From VBDM01 sp964430565 (GTDB lineage: Bacteria; Pseudomonadota; Gammaproteobacteria; Burkholderiales; SG8-39): DNA of 64,000 nt. This document shows, piece by piece, positions 43,071 to 51,034 of the stretch. Below the pieces are notes generated by a model. It made no database searches, was not told where the DNA came from, and saw only the letters and a list, made by a program, of their open reading frames with translations. The DNA lies in assembly GCA_964430565.1 (NCBI GenBank), contig CAYSFD010000057.1, positions 1-64,000 of the forward strand, given 5' to 3'. A program made the translations under genes and the position numbers. The first letter of the stretch is position 1. Every line of letters starts with the position of its first letter.

Positions 43071-44123
43071 GTGACGCAATCCAATTCGCGTACCTACCGC
43101 ATCGGCGAAATCGTGACGCGGCTCGGCGGGGAGCTGGTCGGCGACCCCGACGCCGAGATTCGACGCATCGCCACGCTGGAAAGCGCCGGCCCGGGCGACC
43201 TATCCTTCCTGACGCATTCCCGATATCGGCCGAATTTGCAGCACACCCGCGCCTCGGCCGTGATTCTCGCGCGCGAGGAGCGGGACGCGACGACCTTGCC
43301 CAGGATCTTGTGCGACGATCCTTACGTCTACTACGCCCGAGCCGCGCGACTGCTCTCCAGCGAAGATCGCCCTGTTCCGGGGGTGCATCCTAAGGCCGTC
43401 GTCGAGGCCGACGCTCAAATCGCGGCCTCCGCGACGGTGGGACCCGGCTGCTATATCGGATCGCGTGCGAAGCTGGACGAGCGCGTCGTCATCGGGGCCG
43501 CTTGCACGATCGGCGCACACGTGCGGGTCGGAGAGGACAGCCGCCTGTATCCCTCTGTCACCGTCTATCCAGGCTGCGTGATCGGAAAGCGCGCGCTAAT
43601 TCACTCCGGCGTAGTGATCGGGGCCGACGGCTTTGGCATGGCGCCCGAGGCGGGGCGCTGGATCAAGATCCCTCAAACGGGGAGAGCGATCATCGGCGAT
43701 GATGTGGAGATTGGAGCCAACACCACCATCGATCGAGGCGCGCTCGATGACACGATCATCGAGGACGGCGTCAAGCTCGATAACCAGATTCAGATCGGCC
43801 ACAACGTTCGGGTCGGAGCGCATACGATAATGGCCGGCTGCGTGGCTGTGGCCGGCAGCACGCGCATCGGCCGGCACTGCGCTATCGGCGGCGCGGCGCG
43901 TATTATCGGTCACGTGGATATCGCCGATCATGTCACCATCGCCGCTGCAACGGTGGTGCTGAGGCCCATCCCCAAGGCAGGCGTTTATGCAGGTGTCCTG
44001 CCTTCGGCGCCGGGCCGAGAATGGGCCAAGACGGTAGCGCACCTGCGCGGCCTCGATGGGCTCGTGAAGCGCGTTCGCGAGCTGGAAAAAACGCTCTCCA
44101 AATCCGGAAAGAAAAAGAGGTAA
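43071..44123 (+). CDS. lpxD: UDP-3-O-(3-hydroxyacyl)glucosamine N-acyltransferase
   Basis: Adds the N-linked hydroxyacyl chain in lipid A synthesis. The 350-residue protein has an N-terminal uridine-binding domain (GDLSFLTHSRYRPNL) and a left-handed beta helix with many hexapeptide repeats. The catalytic His is in NQIQIGHNVRVGAHTI. GTG start chosen by alignment; 107 bp after skp. Confidence 0.94.
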   Translation: MTQSNSRTYRIGEIVTRLGGELVGDPDAEIRRIATLESAGPGDLSFLTHSRYRPNLQHTRASAVILAREERDATTLPRILCDDPYVYYARAARLLSSEDRPVPGVHPKAVVEADAQIAASATVGPGCYIGSRAKLDERVVIGAACTIGAHVRVGEDSRLYPSVTVYPGCVIGKRALIHSGVVIGADGFGMAPEAGRWIKIPQTGRAIIGDDVEIGANTTIDRGALDDTIIEDGVKLDNQIQIGHNVRVGAHTIMAGCVAVAGSTRIGRHCAIGGAARIIGHVDIADHVTIAAATVVLRPIPKAGVYAGVLPSAPGREWAKTVAHLRGLDGLVKRVRELEKTLSKSGKKKR

Positions 44124-44127
44124 GCGA

Positions 44128-44562
44128 ATGGAAATCCAGGAGATCCTCGAACACCTCCCGCACCGCTATCCCATGCTTCTCGTGGACCGGGTGCTCGAGA
44201 TCGAGCCGGGAAAGCGAATCCTCGCGCTCAAGAACGTCAGCATCAACGAGCATTTTTTTGCCGGCCATTTCCCGCATTATCCGGTCATGCCGGGGGTCCT
44301 CATCATCGAGGCGCTCGCCCAGGCGGCGGCGATATTGGCCTTCAAAACACGAGGGCAGAAACCCGACGACAAGTCCGTCTACTACTTCGTCGGAATAGAT
44401 GAAGCCCGCTTCAAGCGACCGGTCGTTCCCGGAGACCAGCTCCTGCTGGAGGTTCTCAAGGAGCGGGAAGCACGAGGTCTTGGTAAATTCTCCGCTCGGG
44501 CGCTTGTCGGCGGGACGCTCGCCGCCGAAGCGAAGCTGCTCTGCACTCTGCGGACGATATGA
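44128..44562 (+). CDS. fabZ: 3-hydroxyacyl-[acyl-carrier-protein] dehydratase
   Basis: Dehydrates 3-hydroxyacyl-ACP in fatty acid elongation and competes with LpxA/LpxD for substrate. A 144-residue hot-dog fold with catalytic His47 (FAGHFPHYPVMPG) and Glu61 (IIEALAQ). 4 bp after lpxD and overlapping lpxA by four bases. Confidence 0.96.
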   Translation: MEIQEILEHLPHRYPMLLVDRVLEIEPGKRILALKNVSINEHFFAGHFPHYPVMPGVLIIEALAQAAAILAFKTRGQKPDDKSVYYFVGIDEARFKRPVVPGDQLLLEVLKEREARGLGKFSARALVGGTLAAEAKLLCTLRTI

Positions 44563-45329
44563 TTCACCCTACCGCGATCGTGTATCCCGGGGCGAAGCTT
44601 GCCCCGAACGTGTCCGTGGGCCCGTACTCGATCATCGGCGAGCACGTCGAGATCGGGGAGGGGACCTCGATCGGGTCTCACGTTGTGATCGAAGGCCGGA
44701 CCCGTATCGGCTCGCAAAACCGCATCTCCGCGTTCAGCGCGCTCGGCGGCCCGCCCCAAGACAGGAAATACGAGGGGGAGGAAACCGCACTTGAAATCGG
44801 CGACCGCAATACCATCCGGGAGCACTGCACCTTCAGTTGCGGCACCGCACAGGACGCGGGCGTCACGCGTATCGGAAGCGACAACTGGATCATGGCTTAC
44901 GTGCATATCGCACATGATTGCCAGGTCGGCAACCATGCGATCTTCGCCAACGTCGCGACGCTTGCCGGGCACGTCCATGTCGGGGACTACGCCATCCTGG
45001 GTGGCTTGACGGGAGCGCATCAGTTCGTCTCGATCGGCGCGCATTCGATCACCGGCGGCGGCACGGTGCTGCTTCAAGATCTGCCTCCGTATGTCATGGC
45101 GGCAGGCAACTCGGCGAGGCCATTCGGAATCAACAGCGAGGGGCTGAAACGGTGCGGCTTCAGCACCGAAAAAATCGCGACACTCAAGAAAGCCTACAAG
45201 ACCCTCTACCGGTCGGGGCTCGCACTGAAGGACGCGCGCAAGAGAATCGCCACGCAGGTCAAGTCTTGTCCGGAGCTGCAGGTGTTGGTCGAATTCCTGG
45301 ACAGCTCGCGGCGGGGCATCATCCGCTAG
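44559..45329 (+). CDS. lpxA: UDP-N-acetylglucosamine acyltransferase
   Basis: First step of lipid A synthesis. A 256-residue beta-helix protein with hexapeptide repeats (IHPTAIVYPGAKLAPNVSVG), catalytic His in VHIAHDCQVGNHAI, and the helical C-terminal domain (FGINSEGLKRCGFSTEKIAT). Starts inside the fabZ stop. Confidence 0.96.
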   Translation: MIHPTAIVYPGAKLAPNVSVGPYSIIGEHVEIGEGTSIGSHVVIEGRTRIGSQNRISAFSALGGPPQDRKYEGEETALEIGDRNTIREHCTFSCGTAQDAGVTRIGSDNWIMAYVHIAHDCQVGNHAIFANVATLAGHVHVGDYAILGGLTGAHQFVSIGAHSITGGGTVLLQDLPPYVMAAGNSARPFGINSEGLKRCGFSTEKIATLKKAYKTLYRSGLALKDARKRIATQVKSCPELQVLVEFLDSSRRGIIR

Positions 45330-45331
45330 CC

Positions 45332-46480
45332 GTGGGCAGCATCGTCGTGGGCATGGTGGCCGGGGAGGCCTCCGGGGATTTTCTCGGAGCTCATCTAATC
45401 GCCGCGCTGCGCAAACGCGTTCCCAATTTGCATTTTGTCGGCATTGGCGGCCCGAAAATGGAGGCGGAGGGTCTCGATGCCTGGTTCCCGATGGAAAAGC
45501 TCGCGGTACGCGGCTATGTCGAGGTGCTCCGGCATTTTCCAGAAATCTTCGCGATTCGCCTGAAGCTCGCACGGCGGCTTGCCGAAGTCCGGCCGAGACT
45601 TTTCATCGGCATCGATGCCCCTGATTTCAATCTCTCGCTCGAGCGCAAGCTCAAACGCGAAGGCATTCCGACCGTCCACTACGTGAGTCCGTCGCTCTGG
45701 GCCTGGCGCGGCGGGCGCATGTCCGCGATCGCCGCGTCGGTCAACAAGATGCTGGTGCTGTTCCCGTTCGAAGAGCCGCTGTACCGCAAGGCGGGGGTGC
45801 CGGTCGCCTACGTCGGCCATCCCCTTGCGGATGCGACTTCGGAACTCGACGGTACCGAAGCGGCAAGAGAGCAGTTGCGGCTGCCCGCCGCACGCAAGGT
45901 CATCGCCCTGTTGCCCGGGAGCCGGCAGTCGGAAGTCCGATACATGGCATCGACTTTCGTGCACACCGCCAAGCTGATCGCGGTGCGGCAGCCTGGGGTG
46001 CACTTCCTCGTGCCTTTGGTGACCCGCGAGACTCGCGCCATTTTCGAGGAAGCGATGTACGCCGCCGATGCGGGGGAATTGCCGCTCAGCATTCTGTTCG
46101 GCCACGCGCGGGAGGCGATCGCGGCTTGCCACGTCGCGCTCGTGGCAAGCGGGACCGCAACGCTTGAGACTGCGCTCGCCCGCAAACCGATGGTGATCAC
46201 CTACAAAGTGCCCGAACTTACTTATCGGCTGATGTCGAGGATGGCGTACCTGCCCTGGATCGGTCTGCCCAACATCATCGCCGGCGAGTTCATCGTACCG
46301 GAGATTTTGCAGCACGATGCGACGCCCGAAAACCTCGCCCAAGCGGTGCTGAATTCGCTCAATGACCCTACGGTGAACCGTCGCCTTCCGGAACGCCTCG
46401 AGCAGATACGGCAGCTTCTCCGCCGGGACACGGCGTCCCGCGTTACGGAGGCGTTGCTGCCATGGCTGCAAGCCGCCTGA
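45332..46480 (+). CDS. lpxB: Lipid-A-disaccharide synthase
   Basis: Joins UDP-diacylglucosamine and lipid X into the disaccharide. The 382-residue GT19 protein starts (GTG) at VGSIVVGMVAGEASGDFLGA and has YVSPSLWAWRGGRM, LLPGSRQSEVRYM and VASGTATLETALARKPMVIT as conserved blocks. 2 bp after lpxA, overlapping rnhB by 19 bases. Confidence 0.96.
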   Translation: MGSIVVGMVAGEASGDFLGAHLIAALRKRVPNLHFVGIGGPKMEAEGLDAWFPMEKLAVRGYVEVLRHFPEIFAIRLKLARRLAEVRPRLFIGIDAPDFNLSLERKLKREGIPTVHYVSPSLWAWRGGRMSAIAASVNKMLVLFPFEEPLYRKAGVPVAYVGHPLADATSELDGTEAAREQLRLPAARKVIALLPGSRQSEVRYMASTFVHTAKLIAVRQPGVHFLVPLVTRETRAIFEEAMYAADAGELPLSILFGHAREAIAACHVALVASGTATLETALARKPMVITYKVPELTYRLMSRMAYLPWIGLPNIIAGEFIVPEILQHDATPENLAQAVLNSLNDPTVNRRLPERLEQIRQLLRRDTASRVTEALLPWLQAA

Positions 46481-47046
46481 TCTGCGGCGTGGACGAAGCG
46501 GGCCGCGGTCCGCTCGCCGGTCCAGTCTTCGCTGCGGCTGTGATATTCGTCCCGGGAAAGAGGATGCCTGCGGGCATCGCCGATTCGAAAGTCATGAGCG
46601 CGAACAAGCGCGAGCGGGTCGCTGCCGTAATCAAGCAAAGAGCGCTCGCCTGGTCGGTCGCCTGGGCAAGCGTCGAAGAGATCGACCGCATGAATATCCT
46701 TCAGGCGAGCCTGCTCGCCATGCAGCGCGCGGTGCAATCGTTGTCGATTGCGCCTGATGAGGTCTTGCTCGACGGTCTGCACTGCCCCGCGCTTTCGATT
46801 CCGGCGCGCGCGATCGTGGACGGCGACGCTAAAGTCAAGGTCATTGCCGCCGCATCCATTCTTGCCAAGACGGAACGCGACGCTGAAATGTGCCGGCTCC
46901 ATCAGCGATTTCCCCAGTATCGCTTTGACGAGCACAAGGGATACCCGACTCCCGAGCACCTTGAGGCGCTACGCCGGCACGGCGTGTGCGAAGTCTATCG
47001 CCGCAGTTTCGGCCCGGTACGGGAGCTTCTCGAGCGCCGTGGTTGA
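46462..47046 (+). CDS. rnhB: Ribonuclease HII
   Basis: Removes RNA from RNA-DNA hybrids and misincorporated ribonucleotides. The 194-residue protein has the catalytic DE pair in ICGVDEAGRGPLAGPV, the KVKVIAAASILAKTERD block with another acidic residue, and DEHKGYPTPEHLEAL. Last gene of the long envelope operon. Its 3' end overlaps the convergent senB-like gene by 52 bp. Confidence 0.95.
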   Translation: MAASRLICGVDEAGRGPLAGPVFAAAVIFVPGKRMPAGIADSKVMSANKRERVAAVIKQRALAWSVAWASVEEIDRMNILQASLLAMQRAVQSLSIAPDEVLLDGLHCPALSIPARAIVDGDAKVKVIAAASILAKTERDAEMCRLHQRFPQYRFDEHKGYPTPEHLEALRRHGVCEVYRRSFGPVRELLERRG

Positions 47047-48005
47047 GGGGATGGGCGCGGCTTGAGTTCAGCGAGCAGCTTTCTCAGACCTTCCTGTTCT
47101 GCGCCGGGTCGAAACAGAGGGCTTCGGGCTGTAAGGAGGCGCCTGAGGCGGGCGTGATATGCCGGATCGCGTAGCGCGCGTCGAATCTGGTGCGCGAGAC
47201 CGCGCTCATCGGCGAGCCGGTAGTAGCCGGGGTAGCCGCGGCCGAGCATGCCGATGTTCCCGGAGACCCTGGAGGCGATCACCGGCGTCCCGGCGGCTGC
47301 GGCCTCGCAGATGACGTTGGCGCCACCTTCCATGCGCGAACTCACCACGAGCGCGTGGCTGCGCGCGAGCCGGCGCAGCGCCTCCGCATGCGGCACGTTG
47401 CCCAACCAGCGATAGCGCGGGTCGGCGCGCATCAGCTGCCGGGCCGTGCGCGCCATGTCCGGAGACAGCGCCTCGCCGAGATGAACGACTTCGAGCTCGG
47501 GAAGGTCGCGAAGATGGGCGAGGGCAAGCGCGGCACGGAAGGGGTCCTTCTCTTCCCGAAGGTGTCCCATTACCGCGACTCGAAAGTGGCTCGAAGGCGG
47601 TTCGACGGAGGCACGGACCTGCGCCGACTGGTGGATCACTCGGGTCTTGCGCCGCAATCGCGCGGAAAGCTCGAGCTTGCCCATGTCCTGCAAGACGACG
47701 AGCCGGTCGGCGAGCTCAAGCGAAGCCCGCGCATCCCGGTCTGTACGGATATCCCGGTAGAGATCCGTGCCCGTGAGCACCACAACCAGAGGTAAAGCGG
47801 GAAACCGTTGGCGAAATTGAACGATAGCGTTGTGGCTGCGTCGCGCGTGCAACGCGATCATGGCGTCGGCCGCCCGCCCGTTCCAGCGAACCGAAACCTG
47901 CACGTTGTGTCCGAGCGCGCGCAGCATCCCGGCCCAGCGCACCGCAGTATGCCGGTTGCCGCTTCGCGAGCGTGCACCGGCCGGGGTGATCAACGCAATT
48001 TTCAT
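46995..48005 (-). CDS. senB: Selenosugar synthase SenB-like glycosyltransferase
   Basis: Matches the TIGR04348/SenB family, which joins selenophosphate to UDP-GlcNAc to make a selenosugar for selenoneine. Shared blocks are MKIALITPAG, DAMIALHARRSHNAIVQF, LPLVVVLTGTDLYRDI, SLELADRLVVLQ, VMGHLREEKDP, SSRMEGGANVICEAAAAG and ASRVSGNIGMLG. Fold is GT-B. Start ATG by family alignment (336 residues); the C-terminal 20 or so residues are Arg/Ser-rich and overlap rnhB antisense. It is divergent from senA with 19 bp between start codons. Family membership is from recall of the sequence pattern. Confidence 0.8.
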   Translation of the reverse strand: MKIALITPAGARSRSGNRHTAVRWAGMLRALGHNVQVSVRWNGRAADAMIALHARRSHNAIVQFRQRFPALPLVVVLTGTDLYRDIRTDRDARASLELADRLVVLQDMGKLELSARLRRKTRVIHQSAQVRASVEPPSSHFRVAVMGHLREEKDPFRAALALAHLRDLPELEVVHLGEALSPDMARTARQLMRADPRYRWLGNVPHAEALRRLARSHALVVSSRMEGGANVICEAAAAGTPVIASRVSGNIGMLGRGYPGYYRLADERGLAHQIRRALRDPAYHARLRRLLTARSPLFRPGAEQEGLRKLLAELKPRPSPQPRRSRSSRTGPKLRR

Positions 48006-48024
48006 GTTATGTTTGGGCTGCTCT

Positions 48025-49320
48025 ATGGTATTCGACTCCGTGCATCCCGCACCCGACACGCTGTCGTGGCAGCTGCAAAGCGCGAGGCGGCGTACCCGCG
48101 CCCTTACGCAGGATCTCAAGGGTGCGCAATTGTTCGGCCAAAAACTTGCGATCGTCAACCCGGTGCTGTGGGAACTGGGACACGTCGCCTGGTTCCAGGA
48201 ACGCTGGTGCTTGAGACTGCGCCCCGACGAGTCGCTTTCCGAGAGCTTGCTTGGCGGCGCAGACGCGCTCTACGACTCCGCGGCGGTGGCACACGACAAA
48301 CGCTGGGACCTGCCGCTGCCGAGCCTCACGGCGACGCTCGCCTTCCAAGATCGCGTTCTGGAAAGAGTGCTCGCACGGATCGAGCGCGAGCCCGACAACG
48401 AGTGGTTTCTCTATTTTGTGCGGTTGGCGCTGTTCCATGAGGACATGCACGCGGAGGCGTTTCACTATACGCGCCAGACGCTCGGTTATGCAGACCCCCT
48501 TGCCCCCGAAAGTTCAGGGAAGCAAGGAAATGAGAATGGGCTTCAAGGCGAGGTGGAAATGCCGGGTGGGACGTTTCTTTTCGGCGCCCCGCGCAATGCG
48601 GGCTTCCATTTCGACAACGAAAAATGGGCGCACCACATCGAAGTCCAGCCCTTCCGCATAGCGCGGGCGCCGGTGACCAACAAGCAGTACCGCGAGTTCG
48701 TGCGCGAGGGCGGGTACCGGCGTCGCGACTGGTGGTCTGGCGAGGGGTGGCTTTGGCGGGAGCAGGCGCAGGCCGACGCGCCGCGTTACTGGGTCGAGAA
48801 GGGGGGCGCATGGATGGAACGCCGCTTCGCCGATTGGGTGGGCCTCGAGAACGATCTCCCGGTCATGCACGTCAACTGGCATGAGGCAAGCGCCTATTGC
48901 CGGTACGCGGGGAGGCGCCTGCCGAGCGAAGCGGAATGGGAATTCGCTGCATCGCTTTCCGGCAACGGGGGCAAGCGGCGCTATCCCTGGGACGACGCCG
49001 TCGCCGACGGCACGCGCGCTAACCTGGATGGGAGCGGCCGCGCGCCGGTGAGTGGATTCGCAGGAGGAGACAGTTTCAGTGGCTGCCGCCAGATGCTCGG
49101 CAATGTCTGGGAGTGGACCTCGAGCTCATTCGGGCCCTATCCGGGTTTCGTGCGCGATCCCTACCGGGAATATTCCGAGCCGTGGTTCGGGACCCATAAA
49201 GTATTGCGTGGCGGGAGCTTCGCGACGCCGGCGCGGCTCGTCCACAATACCTGGCGAAATTTTTACACTCCGGATCGCGGCGATGTCTTCGCGGGGTTCC
49301 GCACCTGCGCGATCGAGTGA
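48025..49320 (+). CDS. senA: Selenoneine synthase SenA-like (EgtB-family iron enzyme)
   Basis: SenA couples the selenosugar to hercynine by oxidative C-Se bond formation. The 431-residue protein has an N-terminal DinB-like domain with the three iron-binding histidines of the EgtB family: His53 in NPVLWELGHVAWFQE, and His138 and His142 in FHEDMHAEAF. The HEDMH form and HDKRWDLPLPSL resemble SenA more than ordinary EgtB. The C-terminal formylglycine-enzyme-like domain (PVTNKQYREFV, LPSEAEWEFA, GNVWEWTSS, VLRGGSFATP) completes it. It could be an EgtB paralogue, but the adjacent senB argues for SenA. Coupled by a GTGA overlap to the next gene. Confidence 0.8.
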   Translation: MVFDSVHPAPDTLSWQLQSARRRTRALTQDLKGAQLFGQKLAIVNPVLWELGHVAWFQERWCLRLRPDESLSESLLGGADALYDSAAVAHDKRWDLPLPSLTATLAFQDRVLERVLARIEREPDNEWFLYFVRLALFHEDMHAEAFHYTRQTLGYADPLAPESSGKQGNENGLQGEVEMPGGTFLFGAPRNAGFHFDNEKWAHHIEVQPFRIARAPVTNKQYREFVREGGYRRRDWWSGEGWLWREQAQADAPRYWVEKGGAWMERRFADWVGLENDLPVMHVNWHEASAYCRYAGRRLPSEAEWEFAASLSGNGGKRRYPWDDAVADGTRANLDGSGRAPVSGFAGGDSFSGCRQMLGNVWEWTSSSFGPYPGFVRDPYREYSEPWFGTHKVLRGGSFATPARLVHNTWRNFYTPDRGDVFAGFRTCAIE

Positions 49321-50099
49321 AAACAATCCAGTCGCGCGACAACCCGCAGGTCAAAGCTCTGACCAAGCTTGCCGGCTCGTCACGCGAGCGCCGCAGAACG
49401 GGCACCACGCTTCTGGAGGGAGAGCACCTCGTGCGCGCGTATCGTGACAGTGGCGGCGTGGCCGAGACGATTGTGGCGAGCGAGAGTGCCTTCGCCAGAC
49501 CGGAGATACGAACATTCGTTGAAACCTCGCCAGCGCATGCGCGGCTCGTGCTTGCCGACGCGCTTCTGGAGCGCATTTCCCAACTCGTCAGCGCGGCGGG
49601 TGTCGCAGCTGTTGTCCGAACACCGCAGCCTGGTCCCGTGCCGCAGACGCTGCCGAGCTGCCTGCTGCTGGAGAGCATTCAGGATCCTGGAAATCTGGGA
49701 TCGATTCTGAGAACTGCGGTGGCGGCGGGAATCCGGCACGTCTTCCTGATCGGGGGCTCGGTGTTCGCCTGGGCGCCGAAAGTCATCCGCGCCGGCATGG
49801 GCGCGCACTTCTCGCTTTCAATCTTCGAGGATGTCGATGTGAGCGAGTTCAGGCGCGCGTTTCGCGGCACCGTCGTCGCGATGGAACCGCACGCGGCGGC
49901 GTCGCTCTACGACCTCGACCTGAGAGGACCGGTCGCGTGGACATTCGGCAACGAAGGCGCCGGACTGTCGGAGAGCATCGGACGGCTTGCCAGCCATCGC
50001 GTGCGCATTCCGATGCCCGGAGCAGCAGAATCGCTCAACGTCGCCGCGGCGGCTGCAATCTGCCTCTTTGAGCAGATACGGCAGAAAAGCAGGAGTTAG
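49317..50099 (+). CDS. TrmH/SpoU-family RNA 2'-O-methyltransferase
   Basis: A 260-residue SPOUT methyltransferase with an N-terminal substrate-binding domain (RDNPQVKALTKLAGSSRERR, TTLLEGEHLV) and the knotted catalytic domain: LLESIQDPGNLGSILRTA, WTFGNEGAGLS and IPMPGAAESLNVAAAAAI. RNA target is not readable. In relatives this gene typically follows rnhB; here senA and senB stand between. GTG start overlaps the senA stop. Confidence 0.9.
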   Translation: MKTIQSRDNPQVKALTKLAGSSRERRRTGTTLLEGEHLVRAYRDSGGVAETIVASESAFARPEIRTFVETSPAHARLVLADALLERISQLVSAAGVAAVVRTPQPGPVPQTLPSCLLLESIQDPGNLGSILRTAVAAGIRHVFLIGGSVFAWAPKVIRAGMGAHFSLSIFEDVDVSEFRRAFRGTVVAMEPHAAASLYDLDLRGPVAWTFGNEGAGLSESIGRLASHRVRIPMPGAAESLNVAAAAAICLFEQIRQKSRS

Positions 50100-50105
50100 A
50101 AGCTT

Positions 50106-50951
50106 CTAGTACACCCGCCGCTCGAGCTTGAATTCCTGAAGTATCGTCGTGGCGATTTCCTCGATCGACTTCGTCGTGGAGTTCGCCCAGCGTATGCCTT
50201 CGCGCTGCATCAGTTTCTCGGCCTGCTGCACCTCGTGGCGGCAGTTCTGCAAGTCGGCGTACTTACTGTTGGGCCGGCGCTCATTGCGAATCTCCCGCAA
50301 CCTCTCCGGAGCGATCGACAAGCCGTACAGCTTGTCGCGGTAATCCTCGAGCACTTTGGGCAAGCTCAAGCGGTCGAAGTCCTCCGGGATGAGCGGGTAG
50401 TTCGCCGCACGAATGCCGAACTGAAGCGAAAGGTAGAGGCTGGTCGGCGTCTTTCCGCTCCGTGACACTCCCACCAGAATCACGTCCGCCTTCGCCAGAT
50501 CCCTGGACGATGCGCCGTCGTCATGGGCGAGGGCGAAGTTGATGGCTTCGATGCGATGGCTGTACCCCTTCTCGTCCCGCGCGCTGTGGGAGCGGCCGAT
50601 GGTGTGCGAGGATTTCTGTCCGAGTTCTCCCTCCAGCGGGTCGAGAAATACCTCGAAAAAATCCAGCACGAAGGCCTCGGACTTGCGCACCAGGTCGCGC
50701 ACATCGCTGTTGACGAAAGTCGTGAATACGACGGGGCGGTCGCTGCCGGATTTGGAGGCTTCGTTGATCTGGGCCACGCACTCTTCAGCCTTGGCCGCGG
50801 AATCGGTGAAGGGGACGGTGACGTGGTGGAATTCGATTCCTTCAAACTGAGTCAACAGGCTGTGTCCGAGCATTTCCACGGTGATGCCGGTGCCGTCGGA
50901 CACGAAGAAAACGGTTCGGTGACGGACGGGTAGGGACGAGCGTTCGGGCAT
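50106..50951 (-). CDS. ppsR: Phosphoenolpyruvate synthase regulatory protein (kinase/pyrophosphorylase, DUF299)
   Basis: Inactivates and reactivates PEP synthase by ADP-dependent phosphorylation and phosphate-dependent removal. The 281-residue protein has the P-loop GVSRSGKTPTSLYL, the start TVFFVSDGTGITVEMLGHSL and the end ANSTTKSIEEIATTIL. I use the ATG giving MPERSSLPVRHRT. Divergent from its target gene ppsA, the normal arrangement. Confidence 0.93.
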   Translation of the reverse strand: MPERSSLPVRHRTVFFVSDGTGITVEMLGHSLLTQFEGIEFHHVTVPFTDSAAKAEECVAQINEASKSGSDRPVVFTTFVNSDVRDLVRKSEAFVLDFFEVFLDPLEGELGQKSSHTIGRSHSARDEKGYSHRIEAINFALAHDDGASSRDLAKADVILVGVSRSGKTPTSLYLSLQFGIRAANYPLIPEDFDRLSLPKVLEDYRDKLYGLSIAPERLREIRNERRPNSKYADLQNCRHEVQQAEKLMQREGIRWANSTTKSIEEIATTILQEFKLERRVY

Positions 50952-50954
50952 GAT

Positions 50955-50969
50955 TTGTGCTGCGCACAA
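50955..50969. promoter_or_regulatory. Palindrome in the ppsR-ppsA divergent region
   Basis: TTGTGC, spacer TGC, GCACAA: a perfect 6-bp inverted repeat in the 83-bp gap. A TAAAAT (50983-50988) downstream could be the ppsA -10, but no well-spaced -35 is seen. Possible operator for the two genes. Confidence 0.35.
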
Positions 50970-51034
50970 GAAGTGTCACCGGTAAAATAGCGGTTTCGCC
51001 GCAATCCTTCAACAAGAACGAAAGACCTGCCCCC

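Noticed and set aside
46995..47046. A frameshift at the 3' end of rnhB or senB
   Set aside because: Both frames end normally; the 52-bp convergent overlap only adds a basic tail to SenB.
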